DNA from: Deltaproteobacteria bacterium
GTDB lineage: Bacteria > Desulfobacterota > Desulfobacteria > Desulfobacterales > SURF-15
Reading direction: 5' to 3'
Assembly (NCBI GenBank): GCA_019309565.1
Contig: JAFDFZ010000008.1
Location: 1 to 64,000 of the forward strand
DNA length: 64,000 nucleotides
In this document: in pieces, positions 25,479 to 33,171 of the stretch
Numbering within the stretch: position 1 is the stretch's first letter
Layout: each line of letters opens with the position of its first letter
Notes under the pieces: generated by a model
Database searches by the model: none
What the model was told of the DNA's origin: nothing
Seen by the model: the letters and a program-made list of their open reading frames with translations, nothing else
Made by a program: the position numbers and the translations under genes

Positions 25479-25685
25479 ATGCCGAAATGGATTAAGACTA
25501 TTGGTTTCATCACCCTGATCGCATTGTTGATATTTATCGGATATATTGCTTTCATTAAGAAATCCATGTTCATTTTATGGCCGAACACCGTATTGTTTAT
25601 TTGTGTCGCACTGATGGGTTCTACCATTGGGTTTATCATATACGGCTTAATAAAGGGATTTGAAAATACGTTTCCCAATGATTGA
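25479..25685 (+). CDS. Small two-helix membrane protein, unknown
   Basis: A 68-residue hydrophobic protein with helices at about residues 7-27 and 33-58 and a short charged tail. A strong ribosome site (AGGAGAGG) supports translation. No recognisable family. A longer frame on the opposite strand (25169-25903) covers repeat DNA and is not credible. Confidence 0.6.
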   Translation: MPKWIKTIGFITLIALLIFIGYIAFIKKSMFILWPNTVLFICVALMGSTIGFIIYGLIKGFENTFPND

Positions 25686-25853
25686 TGGGCGGTGTTGGCA
25701 ACAACTGTCATCGGCGTTGTCATGTACATAACGTCTCTTTGAATTTTGCGATAAATGGATCTCTCGCGGTTTATGAAGACAGCGAGCCGAGGGAGGAAAC
25801 CCTTTTGTTTAATTTGCACCCGCCCTTTGACCTTCCACGAATCGGAAAAAAAG

Positions 25854-26375
25854 ATGCGATTGTGCTTTTTACATGGACTCGACAGCAGCCCGCAGGGTAC
25901 CAAGGCAACTTTGCTGAGGCAACACTATCCCGATTGCCTGATCCCGGAGCTTCCACCGGATATACACAAGAGAGTAGAAATAGTGGAAAAGACCATTGAG
26001 GAGCCGATGGTTTTCATCGGATCATCCTTGGGAGGTTTGACGGCGATCATGTATGCCATGCGCCATCCCCGAATGGTAAAAGGACTGGTTCTTTTAGCGC
26101 CGGCCGTCGGCAGCAAGAGCAAACAAATTCTAGCTGACAGGGAAGAAGGGCTTCTTGATGCCCTGTACATTCCCGATGCAATACCAACGGTCATCATTGC
26201 CGGTAAAAGAGATGAACTGATTCCTATGGCGGCTATTTATGCATTGATCGATCGGTCGCCCCAACCGGAACGGATCCGATTGCATGAAGTAGATGATGAT
26301 CACAATCTTCATCAGAACCTGGATGTTATGCTTGAAGCGGTGGATCAAATCCGCAAACAGGCAACCCCCGGCTAG
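25854..26375 (+). CDS. Small alpha/beta-hydrolase, YqiA-like esterase
   Basis: A 173-residue hydrolase when started at ATG 25854. It opens with LCFLHGLDSSPQGTKATLL, the oxyanion-hole HG and the typical YqiA start. It has the nucleophile motif GSSLGG (Ser near residue 66), the acid aspartate in GKRDELIP, and the histidine in DDHNLHQ. The fold is that of small cytoplasmic esterases. The substrate is unknown. The frame extends 33 codons upstream, but the extension lacks family features. Confidence 0.75.
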   Translation: MRLCFLHGLDSSPQGTKATLLRQHYPDCLIPELPPDIHKRVEIVEKTIEEPMVFIGSSLGGLTAIMYAMRHPRMVKGLVLLAPAVGSKSKQILADREEGLLDALYIPDAIPTVIIAGKRDELIPMAAIYALIDRSPQPERIRLHEVDDDHNLHQNLDVMLEAVDQIRKQATPG

Positions 26376-26570
26376 AAGCTGGTGATAGTTGTTTGTTTCT
26401 CGATTTTAAACGCTTTAAGAGAATCTGGTCATCCAGAAAGCCCGGGTGAAACCGACTGGGCGTTAAAGGTTAGCCGATTCTGTAAAGTAACTTGGCTTTT
26501 TTAGATAACCGCTGTCCCGTTAGATAGTTGAAAACCGTATCGGACAACATCCAAACAAGGAGAAGATTTC

Positions 26571-26942
26571 ATGCGTAAAATAAAGATTACAGCAGGCGAT
26601 GTGACCGCCACCGGCATCTTAAACGACAGCGCAACAGCCGATGCCATCTGGAATGCACTGCCGATTTCTGCTAGAGCGAATACGTGGGGAGATGAAATCT
26701 ATTTCGAAATTCCGGTAAAAGCTGAAGAGGAAAAAGATGCTACCGATCTTGTGGACCTGGGGACTCTTGCCTATTGGCCACCGGGGAATGCTTTCTGCAT
26801 TTTTTTCGGCCCTACCCCCGCTAGCAGAGGAGAAGAGATCCGGGCTGCAAGCGCCGTAAATCTGGTAGGAAAAATCGAAGGGGATGCAACGGTCTTTAAA
26901 AAAGTGACCGGCGGATCTGCTGTAACCATTGAAAAAGCATAG
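26571..26942 (+). CDS. Cyclophilin-like fold protein (PF04126-type)
   Basis: A 123-residue protein with the TM1367-like cyclophilin-like fold. It shows TATGILNDSATADAIWNALP, the WGDEIYFEIP segment, and DLGTLAYWPPGNAFCIFFGPTP. These proteins look like cyclophilins but their activity is not established. AGGAGA start. It stands alone between two hairpin-rich intergenic regions. Confidence 0.8.
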   Translation: MRKIKITAGDVTATGILNDSATADAIWNALPISARANTWGDEIYFEIPVKAEEEKDATDLVDLGTLAYWPPGNAFCIFFGPTPASRGEEIRAASAVNLVGKIEGDATVFKKVTGGSAVTIEKA

Positions 26943-27019
26943 ATTAAGAAATTGTCCGCTTTTCCTTTAAAAGCTCTTTATGTATAAGTCTGTATGATGC
27001 AGTGGTTGATGATTGAAGG

Positions 27020-27180
27020 CCATGCGGCCCCGTTTACCCGTTTAATGGAATCTTCGCCCATGTTGGGTCGTTGCCGATGACTAAGCCCAATTGCTTCGAC
27101 AGGCTGCGGGATCTTCAATCATAGAAGGGTGTATGCAAAGCGCAATTCAATAGAGCCTACTGTTTCAGTTCATGGACGAT
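27020..27180. repeat. Dispersed repeat family B, copy 2
   Basis: Non-coding block similar to 12275-12440, sharing GTTGGGTCGT, AAGCCCAAT and GCAAAGCGCAATTCAATAG. It sits between a cyclophilin-like gene and a convergent stress-protein gene. Confidence 0.75.
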
Positions 27181-27211
27181 AGGTGTCGAAAAATACCCCG
27201 CTCCTAAACCC

Positions 27212-27607
27212 TCATTTAACCGTCATAACCGGACAGGGTGCTTCCAAAATCACGAACTGAGCCGTAGAACCGAACATAAGCTTTCCCACCTTCGACCGGC
27301 GGCGAATACCCACAACAATCATATCCATCTCGTTGTCTTTTGCAAATTGAACAATATCCTCACCGGGGATCATACCTCGAATCAGCAAATGTGTTTCGTA
27401 CGGGATCTTTTCCTTCTCATAATAAGTCTTTGCATACTCAAGTTCTTCTTCGGCTTCCTTTATCTCCTCAACCTTGGTCTCGGAGCCTCCAACAAGCGAA
27501 TAGATAACATAAACTTTGCCATCGAAAGCCTCAGCCAGCTCTCTGCCCACATCAAGTGCCGCTTTGGCAGTATTGGTTCCATCGTAGCCTATCAAAATTT
27601 TTTTCAT
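27212..27607 (-). CDS. Universal stress protein (UspA family)
   Basis: A 131-residue single-domain UspA. It opens with KKILIGYDGTNTAKAALD and ends with MIVVGIRRRSKVGKLMFGST and CPVMTVK. The ATP-binding motif G-x2-G-x9-G-S/T is altered: the second glycine is replaced by arginine in this stretch, so ATP binding is doubtful. UspA proteins support survival under stress. AGGAGA start. Confidence 0.87.
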   Translation of the reverse strand: MKKILIGYDGTNTAKAALDVGRELAEAFDGKVYVIYSLVGGSETKVEEIKEAEEELEYAKTYYEKEKIPYETHLLIRGMIPGEDIVQFAKDNEMDMIVVGIRRRSKVGKLMFGSTAQFVILEAPCPVMTVK

Positions 27608-27701
27608 CTTTATTTCTCCTTTTCTTATGGATGCCTACAAACGAGCGCCTATTGGTTCTTTTTCTTTACCTGTCCCCAAAAAACCTACCTGTCATCGAAG
27701 G

Positions 27702-28532
27702 TTAACACCAGCTTATTTTCGGCTCATTTCGAAGGGGTATCCTGTGATATTTGTATTTAGGATATCCAATCATCATGGCGCCGAAGCTGGCATGTCCCTC
27801 AGGCAGTTCAAGGGCTGCTGTCATAGGTGGCCAAAGATTGGATGCCGCATTAAAGTAGCCGGCCCAGCATACCCCCAGCCCAAAGGCCGAAGCCGCAAGC
27901 TCTAAGTGAGCAAGAGCGATGGTGCAGGCGGCCATTGCCGGGCGTAGGTTCTTTGGTGCATGGGCGATAATAACATGTGGAGCACCGCGGCAGATGCGCT
28001 CATTGCCATCCTCCCAGGATGCCACAACCCTCTCAAGGTGCATGGAAGCAGCCATATCTGGTTGTTCTTCAATCACATGCCTCATCCAGTCCACAACCAA
28101 ACCCGCTAAGCGTCGAACTTCGCCGGTATCATATATGATTTTCCATCGCACCGGTTGTGTGTTGTGTCCGCTTGGAGCATAGGCCGCCAATCGGATCAGT
28201 TTTGTGAGAATTTGGCGGTCAACCTTATTTTCAGTGTAAGTTCTAATGGATCTTCGGGTTCGGAAAAAATGTTCCACCTGTTCAGGTGTCGGTAACAGAT
28301 CTTGTTGAACCGGAGAACATTCCTCAGGATTCATCTTAAAGAGCGAAATCGCTCCTGTCGGACAAACAGCAACGCAATGGCCGCAGTTGATACAATTTTC
28401 ATCTGCGTCCACAGCAGGTACCGGCAACCCGTTAGAACCATTGCGGTTGATAATCTGCGCCGGACAAGTTTCAACACAGATTCCATCACGGTTGCATTTT
28501 TCTGAATCCACCATAAATAAGCTCATGGGCAT
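27702..28532 (-). CDS. Ferredoxin-nitroreductase fusion protein
   Basis: A 276-residue protein. Residues about 8-70 form a two-cluster ferredoxin domain (CNRDGICVETCP and CINCGHCVAVCP). Residues about 85-276 form a nitroreductase FMN domain (RTRRSIRTYTENKV, APSGHNTQPVRW, GLGVCWAGYF). The ferredoxin part can feed electrons to the flavin, giving a ferredoxin-dependent reductase of unknown substrate. Such fusions are typical of strict anaerobes. A 16-bp palindrome lies 38 bp before the start and may control it. Confidence 0.85.
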   Translation of the reverse strand: MPMSLFMVDSEKCNRDGICVETCPAQIINRNGSNGLPVPAVDADENCINCGHCVAVCPTGAISLFKMNPEECSPVQQDLLPTPEQVEHFFRTRRSIRTYTENKVDRQILTKLIRLAAYAPSGHNTQPVRWKIIYDTGEVRRLAGLVVDWMRHVIEEQPDMAASMHLERVVASWEDGNERICRGAPHVIIAHAPKNLRPAMAACTIALAHLELAASAFGLGVCWAGYFNAASNLWPPMTAALELPEGHASFGAMMIGYPKYKYHRIPLRNEPKISWC

Positions 28533-28569
28533 CTCCTCCTGCTACGATGAAAAATCAAAGTCTCCATTA

Positions 28570-28585
28570 TATAATGAACATTATA
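28570..28585. promoter_or_regulatory. 16-bp palindrome upstream of the nitroreductase fusion
   Basis: TATAATG-AA-CATTATA is a perfect inverted repeat that includes a TATAAT hexamer and lies 38 bp upstream of the start codon at 28532. This suggests an operator overlapping the -10 box. Confidence 0.45.
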
Positions 28586-28637
28586 GGATTATAATTTTGA
28601 CAGGCGAAAATTGTTATCCATCAACATATGGCAATTA

Positions 28638-28651
28638 TTGACAGGTGTCAA
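28638..28651. promoter_or_regulatory. Second short palindrome upstream of the nitroreductase fusion
   Basis: TTGACA-GG-TGTCAA is a perfect inverted repeat about 100 bp upstream of the nitroreductase gene. It could be a second operator, or a -35 box for either strand. Confidence 0.3.
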
Positions 28652-28756
28652 GGAAGGTAGATGAACCCCGCAATGTTCTGCTATTCATACTGGAACATTC
28701 CTTCAACGGATACGGTAATATTCATCTCGTACCCACAACAGAGATGATCAGTGTTT

Positions 28757-29644
28757 TCATCCCTCGGAATTGACGATGGCAATACCCATCCCCACAAGCA
28801 GCATGCTTGCAATGATCCATGGAGAAATTCCTTCCCCAAGCAATAGATTGCTGAAAACCACTCCGACGATGGGGGTCACAAAGTGAAACACCGCAAGGCG
28901 ACTGGCCATGTAACGACGTAACAAAATGGTCGAAAGGATAAAACAAAACCCAGCAATAACCAGTCCCTGATAAAGAATGCCGACAACAACCCAGGCGGTG
29001 ATTTGGTATTGAAAACCCTGTTCGAAAAAATAACTTAGAAGCAAAAAGACGGGGATGCTAAACGCTCCCTGCCACAGCAGCAGCTTACCCGGGTGGATGC
29101 TCTGCGTCAGCCTTTTGATGTATACAAACCGGAAACCGAGCAAAAGCCCGCTGGCTAACACCAAAAGATCACCGGCAAGATAGCCGAGATCTTTGACTGC
29201 CAGGCTTTCCCCGAAAATTAGAACAACTCCTGAAAAAGAGAGAATGATTCCAATAATTTTCAATCGGCTAAGACGATCTCCTTTCAGCATGACATGAGCA
29301 AAAAGGGCCGTGAAAAATGGATAGCTGGAATTCAAAATGCTCGCACGGCTGGCAAATGTCAGGTTGGTTCCCACATAGAGAAAACAGATCTGAACGATAA
29401 AAAGAACTGCGAGTTGAATCAAAGCCCCCCTCTCGATTCTTTCAAGCCTCAGGGGAATACGAATCGAAACAGTCCAGATGCAAACAACAATGGAACCTAT
29501 GATGAATCGAATACCGGCAAGGGCAAATGGCGGAACACCTGCTAGAGAAATTTTTGCAGAAACATTCATCCCTCCCCAAAGTATCGCAGTAAGAAGGGTT
29601 AAAAGCCCCACCTTCAATGTCAATCGTTCATTGAACTCTTTCAT
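28757..29644 (-). CDS. EamA-type (DMT) transporter
   Basis: A 295-residue membrane protein with ten predicted helices in two EamA repeats (LLTAILWGGMNVSAKI in the first, GLLLGFRFVYIKRL in the second). It is a drug/metabolite-type exporter or importer of unknown substrate. I start it at ATG 29644. The frame runs on to 29791, but the additional residues come from dispersed repeat D and have no helix or family match. Confidence 0.82.
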   Translation of the reverse strand: MKEFNERLTLKVGLLTLLTAILWGGMNVSAKISLAGVPPFALAGIRFIIGSIVVCIWTVSIRIPLRLERIERGALIQLAVLFIVQICFLYVGTNLTFASRASILNSSYPFFTALFAHVMLKGDRLSRLKIIGIILSFSGVVLIFGESLAVKDLGYLAGDLLVLASGLLLGFRFVYIKRLTQSIHPGKLLLWQGAFSIPVFLLLSYFFEQGFQYQITAWVVVGILYQGLVIAGFCFILSTILLRRYMASRLAVFHFVTPIVGVVFSNLLLGEGISPWIIASMLLVGMGIAIVNSEG

Positions 29645-29661
29645 GAAATATCCGTCATATG

Positions 29662-29775
29662 CTTCTACGCTTTTCCCGAGACTTCGCTCGGAAAAAGTGG
29701 CCCCTTTGGGGCAGTTGAAATAAAAACCCGGTTGTAAGTGATCTAAAGTGCCTAAAGTGCCTAAAGTTAAGGTAT
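29662..29775. repeat. Dispersed repeat family D, copy 1
   Basis: About 110 bp shared with 35171-35273. Common blocks include TCTACGCTTTTCCCGA, GGAAAA-GTGGC and GTTGTAAGTGATCTAAAGTGCCTA. Its 3' part is followed by a mirror-image block (see the inverted repeat entry). Confidence 0.8.
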
Positions 29776-29842
29776 CGCTTCGCTCTTTCATTTTAAAAAT
29801 AGACCAAATTCCTTAACTTTAGCTCACTTTAGCTCACTTTAA
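29743..29842. repeat. Inverted repeat built from AAAGTG units
   Basis: The left arm (29743-29772) has three copies of CTAAAGTT/G-type units ending in CTAAAGTTAAGG. The right arm (29811-29842) starts with the exact complement CCTTAACTTTAG and continues with CTCACTTTAG units. A long hairpin could form between the EamA gene and the tRNA. Confidence 0.7.
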
Positions 29843-29935
29843 ACATATGATGTTGTTAAGCGCCTACTTTAATTTTTTAAATTTAAATGCAAATTCGTAC
29901 CGAACCTATCCGCAGCCAGTGATAGGAAACCAAAC

Positions 29936-29965
29936 GAAAAAGGGGCAGCCGGATCGGCAACCCCC
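29936..29965 (-). terminator. Rho-independent terminator of the tRNA-Ala gene
   Basis: Read on the minus strand, a GGGG...GCCG-ATC-CGGC...CCCC hairpin with a small internal mismatch is followed by TTTTTC. It lies about 20 bp beyond the tRNA 3' end. Confidence 0.75.
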
Positions 29966-29983
29966 TGTAATTGGTTGATTAGT

Positions 29984-30059
29984 TGGTGGAGCTGAGGGGG
30001 ATCGAACCCCTGACCTCATGACTGCCAGTCATGCGCTCTCCCATCTGAGCTACAGCCCC
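29984..30059 (-). tRNA. tRNA-Ala (anticodon GGC)
   Basis: A 76-nt cloverleaf on the minus strand. The acceptor arm GGGGCTG pairs with CAGCTCC (one G-U). The D arm has GCTC/GAGC, the anticodon stem CATGA/TCATG encloses the loop CTGGCAG with anticodon GGC, and the T loop is TTCGATC. The CCA end is encoded. It is single-copy and alone here. Confidence 0.95.
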
Positions 30060-30268
30060 GGCTGGTTATGTTGGTATGATTTTTAACAAATACAACTGAG
30101 GGTGTCAACACCCTTATTTGACTTTGCCATCAAGGCCTCCGATACTACGTCCAGTTGACCCGAAGCCTAACCGGATAAAAGGAAAGCTTCTGCTTTATTG
30201 GGGCTTGCATCCTTGTTTTCTCGTGCAAAAGGCCCTTTCGGTGCATTCATGACAAAAATGGGAATTTA

Positions 30269-30297
30269 TTGACAAAAAACAAGATAGAAAATATTAT
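30269..30297 (+). promoter_or_regulatory. Sigma-70-type promoter
   Basis: TTGACA at 30269-30274 and TATTAT at 30292-30297 are separated by 17 bp, a near-ideal promoter in A+T-rich DNA about 60 bp upstream of the small zinc-ribbon gene. Confidence 0.7.
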
Positions 30298-30358
30298 AAA
30301 TACCCAGAAATAAATTTGGGAACGTTTACCCATTTCCAAGCTAAATGAGGTGCTGATC

Positions 30359-30604
30359 ATGGACTTTAAAAACCTGCAGATATCACCGGATGCATTTCGA
30401 CAACCGGAGCAGACGGATATGTACAAGGAATTTGAGGCAACCGAACTATACTGCCCCCGTTGTCAGCAGGCGGTACCGGTTCGAAAGCGATTGTTGCTAA
30501 TACTGCCGGAAGGTGAAAAATATGAATACCTCTGCGGTTTTTGCTCCGAATCCGTCGGGACGAAAATCGACAAACAACAAAAACCGGTCGGGATCATAGT
30601 ATAA
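30359..30604 (+). CDS. Small zinc-ribbon protein, unknown
   Basis: An 81-residue soluble protein with two CxxC pairs (CPRCQQ near residue 32 and CGFCSE near residue 59) that could form one zinc ribbon. I use ATG 30359 behind GAGGTG rather than the GTG three codons earlier. It precedes the PpiD-like gene by about 75 bp and may share its transcript. No function is assigned. Confidence 0.7.
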   Translation: MDFKNLQISPDAFRQPEQTDMYKEFEATELYCPRCQQAVPVRKRLLLILPEGEKYEYLCGFCSESVGTKIDKQQKPVGIIV

Positions 30605-30679
30605 CCATATTAGGTCAGCAGGCTCAATCTGCCCGAGGTTAAAAACAGTTAACATATCATGTACACAAGGAACTGAAAT

Positions 30680-32575
30680 ATGCTCTACTTGATGCGAAAA
30701 CACGCCGCTTCATGGATGATCAAGTCAATATTGATATTGGTGGCATTATCCTTTGTAGCCTGGGGTGGTTATCGGATTCGCGAGCAGCGATTGATACGGA
30801 TTGCAAATGTCAACGGACAGCCCATCACGATCAATGAATATCGGGAAGCATACAATAATATCCTGGAACAACTGCGGCTGAGTTTTGGAAACAGTTTAAA
30901 CGATGAAATGATCAAACTGTTGCGGGTTGACAAACAGGCGATGGACCGGTTGATAAATGAAAAGCTGCTGTTGCAGGAGGCCAGGCGGCTTAATTTTAAG
31001 GTCTCTGACCAGGAGCTTTCAGATAACATCCGAAAGATGGCTGCATTTCAAAATGCCGGTACTTTCGACAGTCGAAGATACCGCCTTGTTTTAAACAGTG
31101 CAAGGCTCAGCCCCGAAGATTTCGAAGCGGTTCAAAAAGACTCAATGCTGATCCAAAAGGTGCGCAATTTTATCACCGACACCGTTAAGGTTTCCGACCT
31201 GGAGGCCTGGGAATGGTACAAGTGGCAGAACATATCTGTGAATATCGACCTGGTGGTGTTTGACCCGGAAAAATATAAGAACATCGAAACCTCTGAGGAA
31301 GAGACCGCAGCATACTTCAACGAACATAAAGAATCCTTTAAGACCGAACCAAAGCTCAAAGCAGCATACCTGTATTTCAATCCCGCAGATTATGTATCAA
31401 AAGTGCAGGTTTCCCAAGAAGAAGTAGATGACTATTATGAACGTAATCGTGAAAAATTCACAACCCCCAAAACCGTTGAAGCTCGACATATCCTGATTAA
31501 AGTTGCTCAAGATGCTGATGAATCCACTGTTGAAAGGGCAAAGAAAAGGGCGCTTGATATATTAAAACAGGCGCGTGAGGGTAAAGATTTTGCTGAACTG
31601 GCAAAGCAATATTCCGAAGGCCCTACCAGGGATCAGGGAGGATATCTGGGTGTATTTGAAAGAGATGCAATGGTTAAACCGTTTTCTGACAAGGCCTTTT
31701 CGATGAAACCCGGCGAGATCAGCGAACCTGTAAGGACACCATTCGGATGGCACATCATCAAGGTAGAGAAGGTAAATGAAGCTTCTGCTGAACCGGAAGG
31801 AAAAGCAAAGGAGAAAATCCGCAAGAAACTGATTGAAGATAAAAGTAAGCTGTTTGCATATGACCATGCGGAATCCGTCTATGAAACCATCTTTGACGGA
31901 GATGACCTAGAAAAGATTGCCGAGCAGAGAGATCTTACGTTTCGGAAAACGGATTTTTTTACCCGCAAAGGGCCGGTTGATGGCATTGCAAACTCCAATC
32001 ATTTTGTAACGGTGGCGTTTGAGTTGTCACCCATGCAGATCAGTGAAGTTCAGGATCTTGGAGATGGTTTCTATATTATCCAGGTACTGGAAAAAATCCC
32101 TTCCCAGATACCGGAATTTTCGTCTGTAAAAGAAAAGGTTCGGTCTGAATTGATAAAAGAAAAACAGCGACAGAAGGCAAAGGCAGATGCCGCCTCCTTT
32201 CTTGAAGCGCTGCAAAATGGAAAATCACTATCCGAAGCGAGCAAGGAGTTTAATCTAACACCGATGACAACCGGCTTTTTCAAAAGAAACGATTCTATTC
32301 CAAATATTGGGTACGAACCAGCGGTTGCAAATGCTGCCTTTATGCTTTCAGAGAAAAACGCGCTGCCGGAAAATGCAGTTGAGGGCCGAAAAGGATTTTT
32401 TGTTATTCGGTTCAAGGAGCGTAAAGAGCCGTCGTATGATGCGTTTGAGAAAGAAAAGGCAAGTACAAAACAGGGATTGCTTGAACTTAAAAAGCGGAAA
32501 GCATTTGATTCGTGGCTCGCTCAGCTCAGGCGCAACAGCGATATTACCATTGAAAAAGGAATCCTGGATGAATAA
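30680..32575 (+). CDS. ppiD: PpiD/SurA-type membrane-anchored peptidyl-prolyl isomerase
   Basis: A 631-residue protein. One N-terminal membrane helix (about residues 13-30) is followed by a SurA-N/PpiD chaperone domain. A parvulin domain lies around residues 260-365 (ARHILIKV, GGYLGVFERDAMVKPFSDKAF, GWHIIKVEK). A C-terminal region resembles a second, degenerate isomerase-like part. Architecture and size match PpiD, the periplasmic chaperone at the Sec translocon. It would help fold secreted proteins such as the many cytochromes here. The gene is followed 17 bp later by the AMMECR1-domain gene. Confidence 0.87.
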   Translation: MLYLMRKHAASWMIKSILILVALSFVAWGGYRIREQRLIRIANVNGQPITINEYREAYNNILEQLRLSFGNSLNDEMIKLLRVDKQAMDRLINEKLLLQEARRLNFKVSDQELSDNIRKMAAFQNAGTFDSRRYRLVLNSARLSPEDFEAVQKDSMLIQKVRNFITDTVKVSDLEAWEWYKWQNISVNIDLVVFDPEKYKNIETSEEETAAYFNEHKESFKTEPKLKAAYLYFNPADYVSKVQVSQEEVDDYYERNREKFTTPKTVEARHILIKVAQDADESTVERAKKRALDILKQAREGKDFAELAKQYSEGPTRDQGGYLGVFERDAMVKPFSDKAFSMKPGEISEPVRTPFGWHIIKVEKVNEASAEPEGKAKEKIRKKLIEDKSKLFAYDHAESVYETIFDGDDLEKIAEQRDLTFRKTDFFTRKGPVDGIANSNHFVTVAFELSPMQISEVQDLGDGFYIIQVLEKIPSQIPEFSSVKEKVRSELIKEKQRQKAKADAASFLEALQNGKSLSEASKEFNLTPMTTGFFKRNDSIPNIGYEPAVANAAFMLSEKNALPENAVEGRKGFFVIRFKERKEPSYDAFEKEKASTKQGLLELKKRKAFDSWLAQLRRNSDITIEKGILDE

Positions 32576-32592
32576 GGGGAGGTTTAAAACAC

Positions 32593-33171
32593 ATGTCCGA
32601 ACTTACGGATCATGACCGAAGGGCGCTATTGGTTCTGGCACGCTCAACCATTGAATCCAATTTAATTAAGGACAGACGAGTCATTCGACCGGCTAATATG
32701 ACACCTGCATTGACGGAAAAGCGGGGCTGTTTTGTGACTTTACATAAAAGAGGAAATCTAAGAGGGTGCATCGGAACCATTGAACCAAAGACATCGCTGG
32801 TGGCAAGTGTAGAAGAAAACGCCGTGAACGCGGCTTTTTCGGATCCACGGTTCCCCCCCCTTGCAGAAGATGAACTTCCGGATATCGAAATTGAAATCAG
32901 TGTGCTCACTGTGCCGAAAACGCTGGAATATTCCAGCCCAGAGGAACTAAAGCAGAAATTGAAACCGCATATCCATGGTGTAATACTATCGAGGGGATGG
33001 CAACGGTCAACCTTTTTGCCTCAAGTCTGGAAGCAACTTCCGGAAACAGAAGATTTCCTGAAAAATCTCTGTCAAAAAGCAGGCATGGAAAGAAATTGCT
33101 GGAAGGATAAAAACACGATGGTCAAAGTATACGAGGCTGAATACTTTTCAGAAGGAGATTACCTCCAGTAG
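32593..33171 (+). CDS. amrA: AMMECR1-domain protein (AmmeMemoRadiSam system protein A)
   Basis: A 192-residue protein with the AMMECR1 signature GCFVTLHKRGNLRGCIGTI (about residues 45-63), NAVNAAFSDPRFPP, and the C-terminal HGVILSRGWQRSTFLPQVW. The family is found with MEMO and radical SAM genes, but neither partner is adjacent. Function is not established. GGGAGG start. It overlaps the convergent helicase gene by 13 bp. Confidence 0.88.
   Translation: MSELTDHDRRALLVLARSTIESNLIKDRRVIRPANMTPALTEKRGCFVTLHKRGNLRGCIGTIEPKTSLVASVEENAVNAAFSDPRFPPLAEDELPDIEIEISVLTVPKTLEYSSPEELKQKLKPHIHGVILSRGWQRSTFLPQVWKQLPETEDFLKNLCQKAGMERNCWKDKNTMVKVYEAEYFSEGDYLQ

Noticed and set aside
25169..25903. A 244-codon open frame on the minus strand
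   Set aside because: It crosses the hairpin-ended element and the opposite strand of two better-supported genes, has no family resemblance and no ribosome site.
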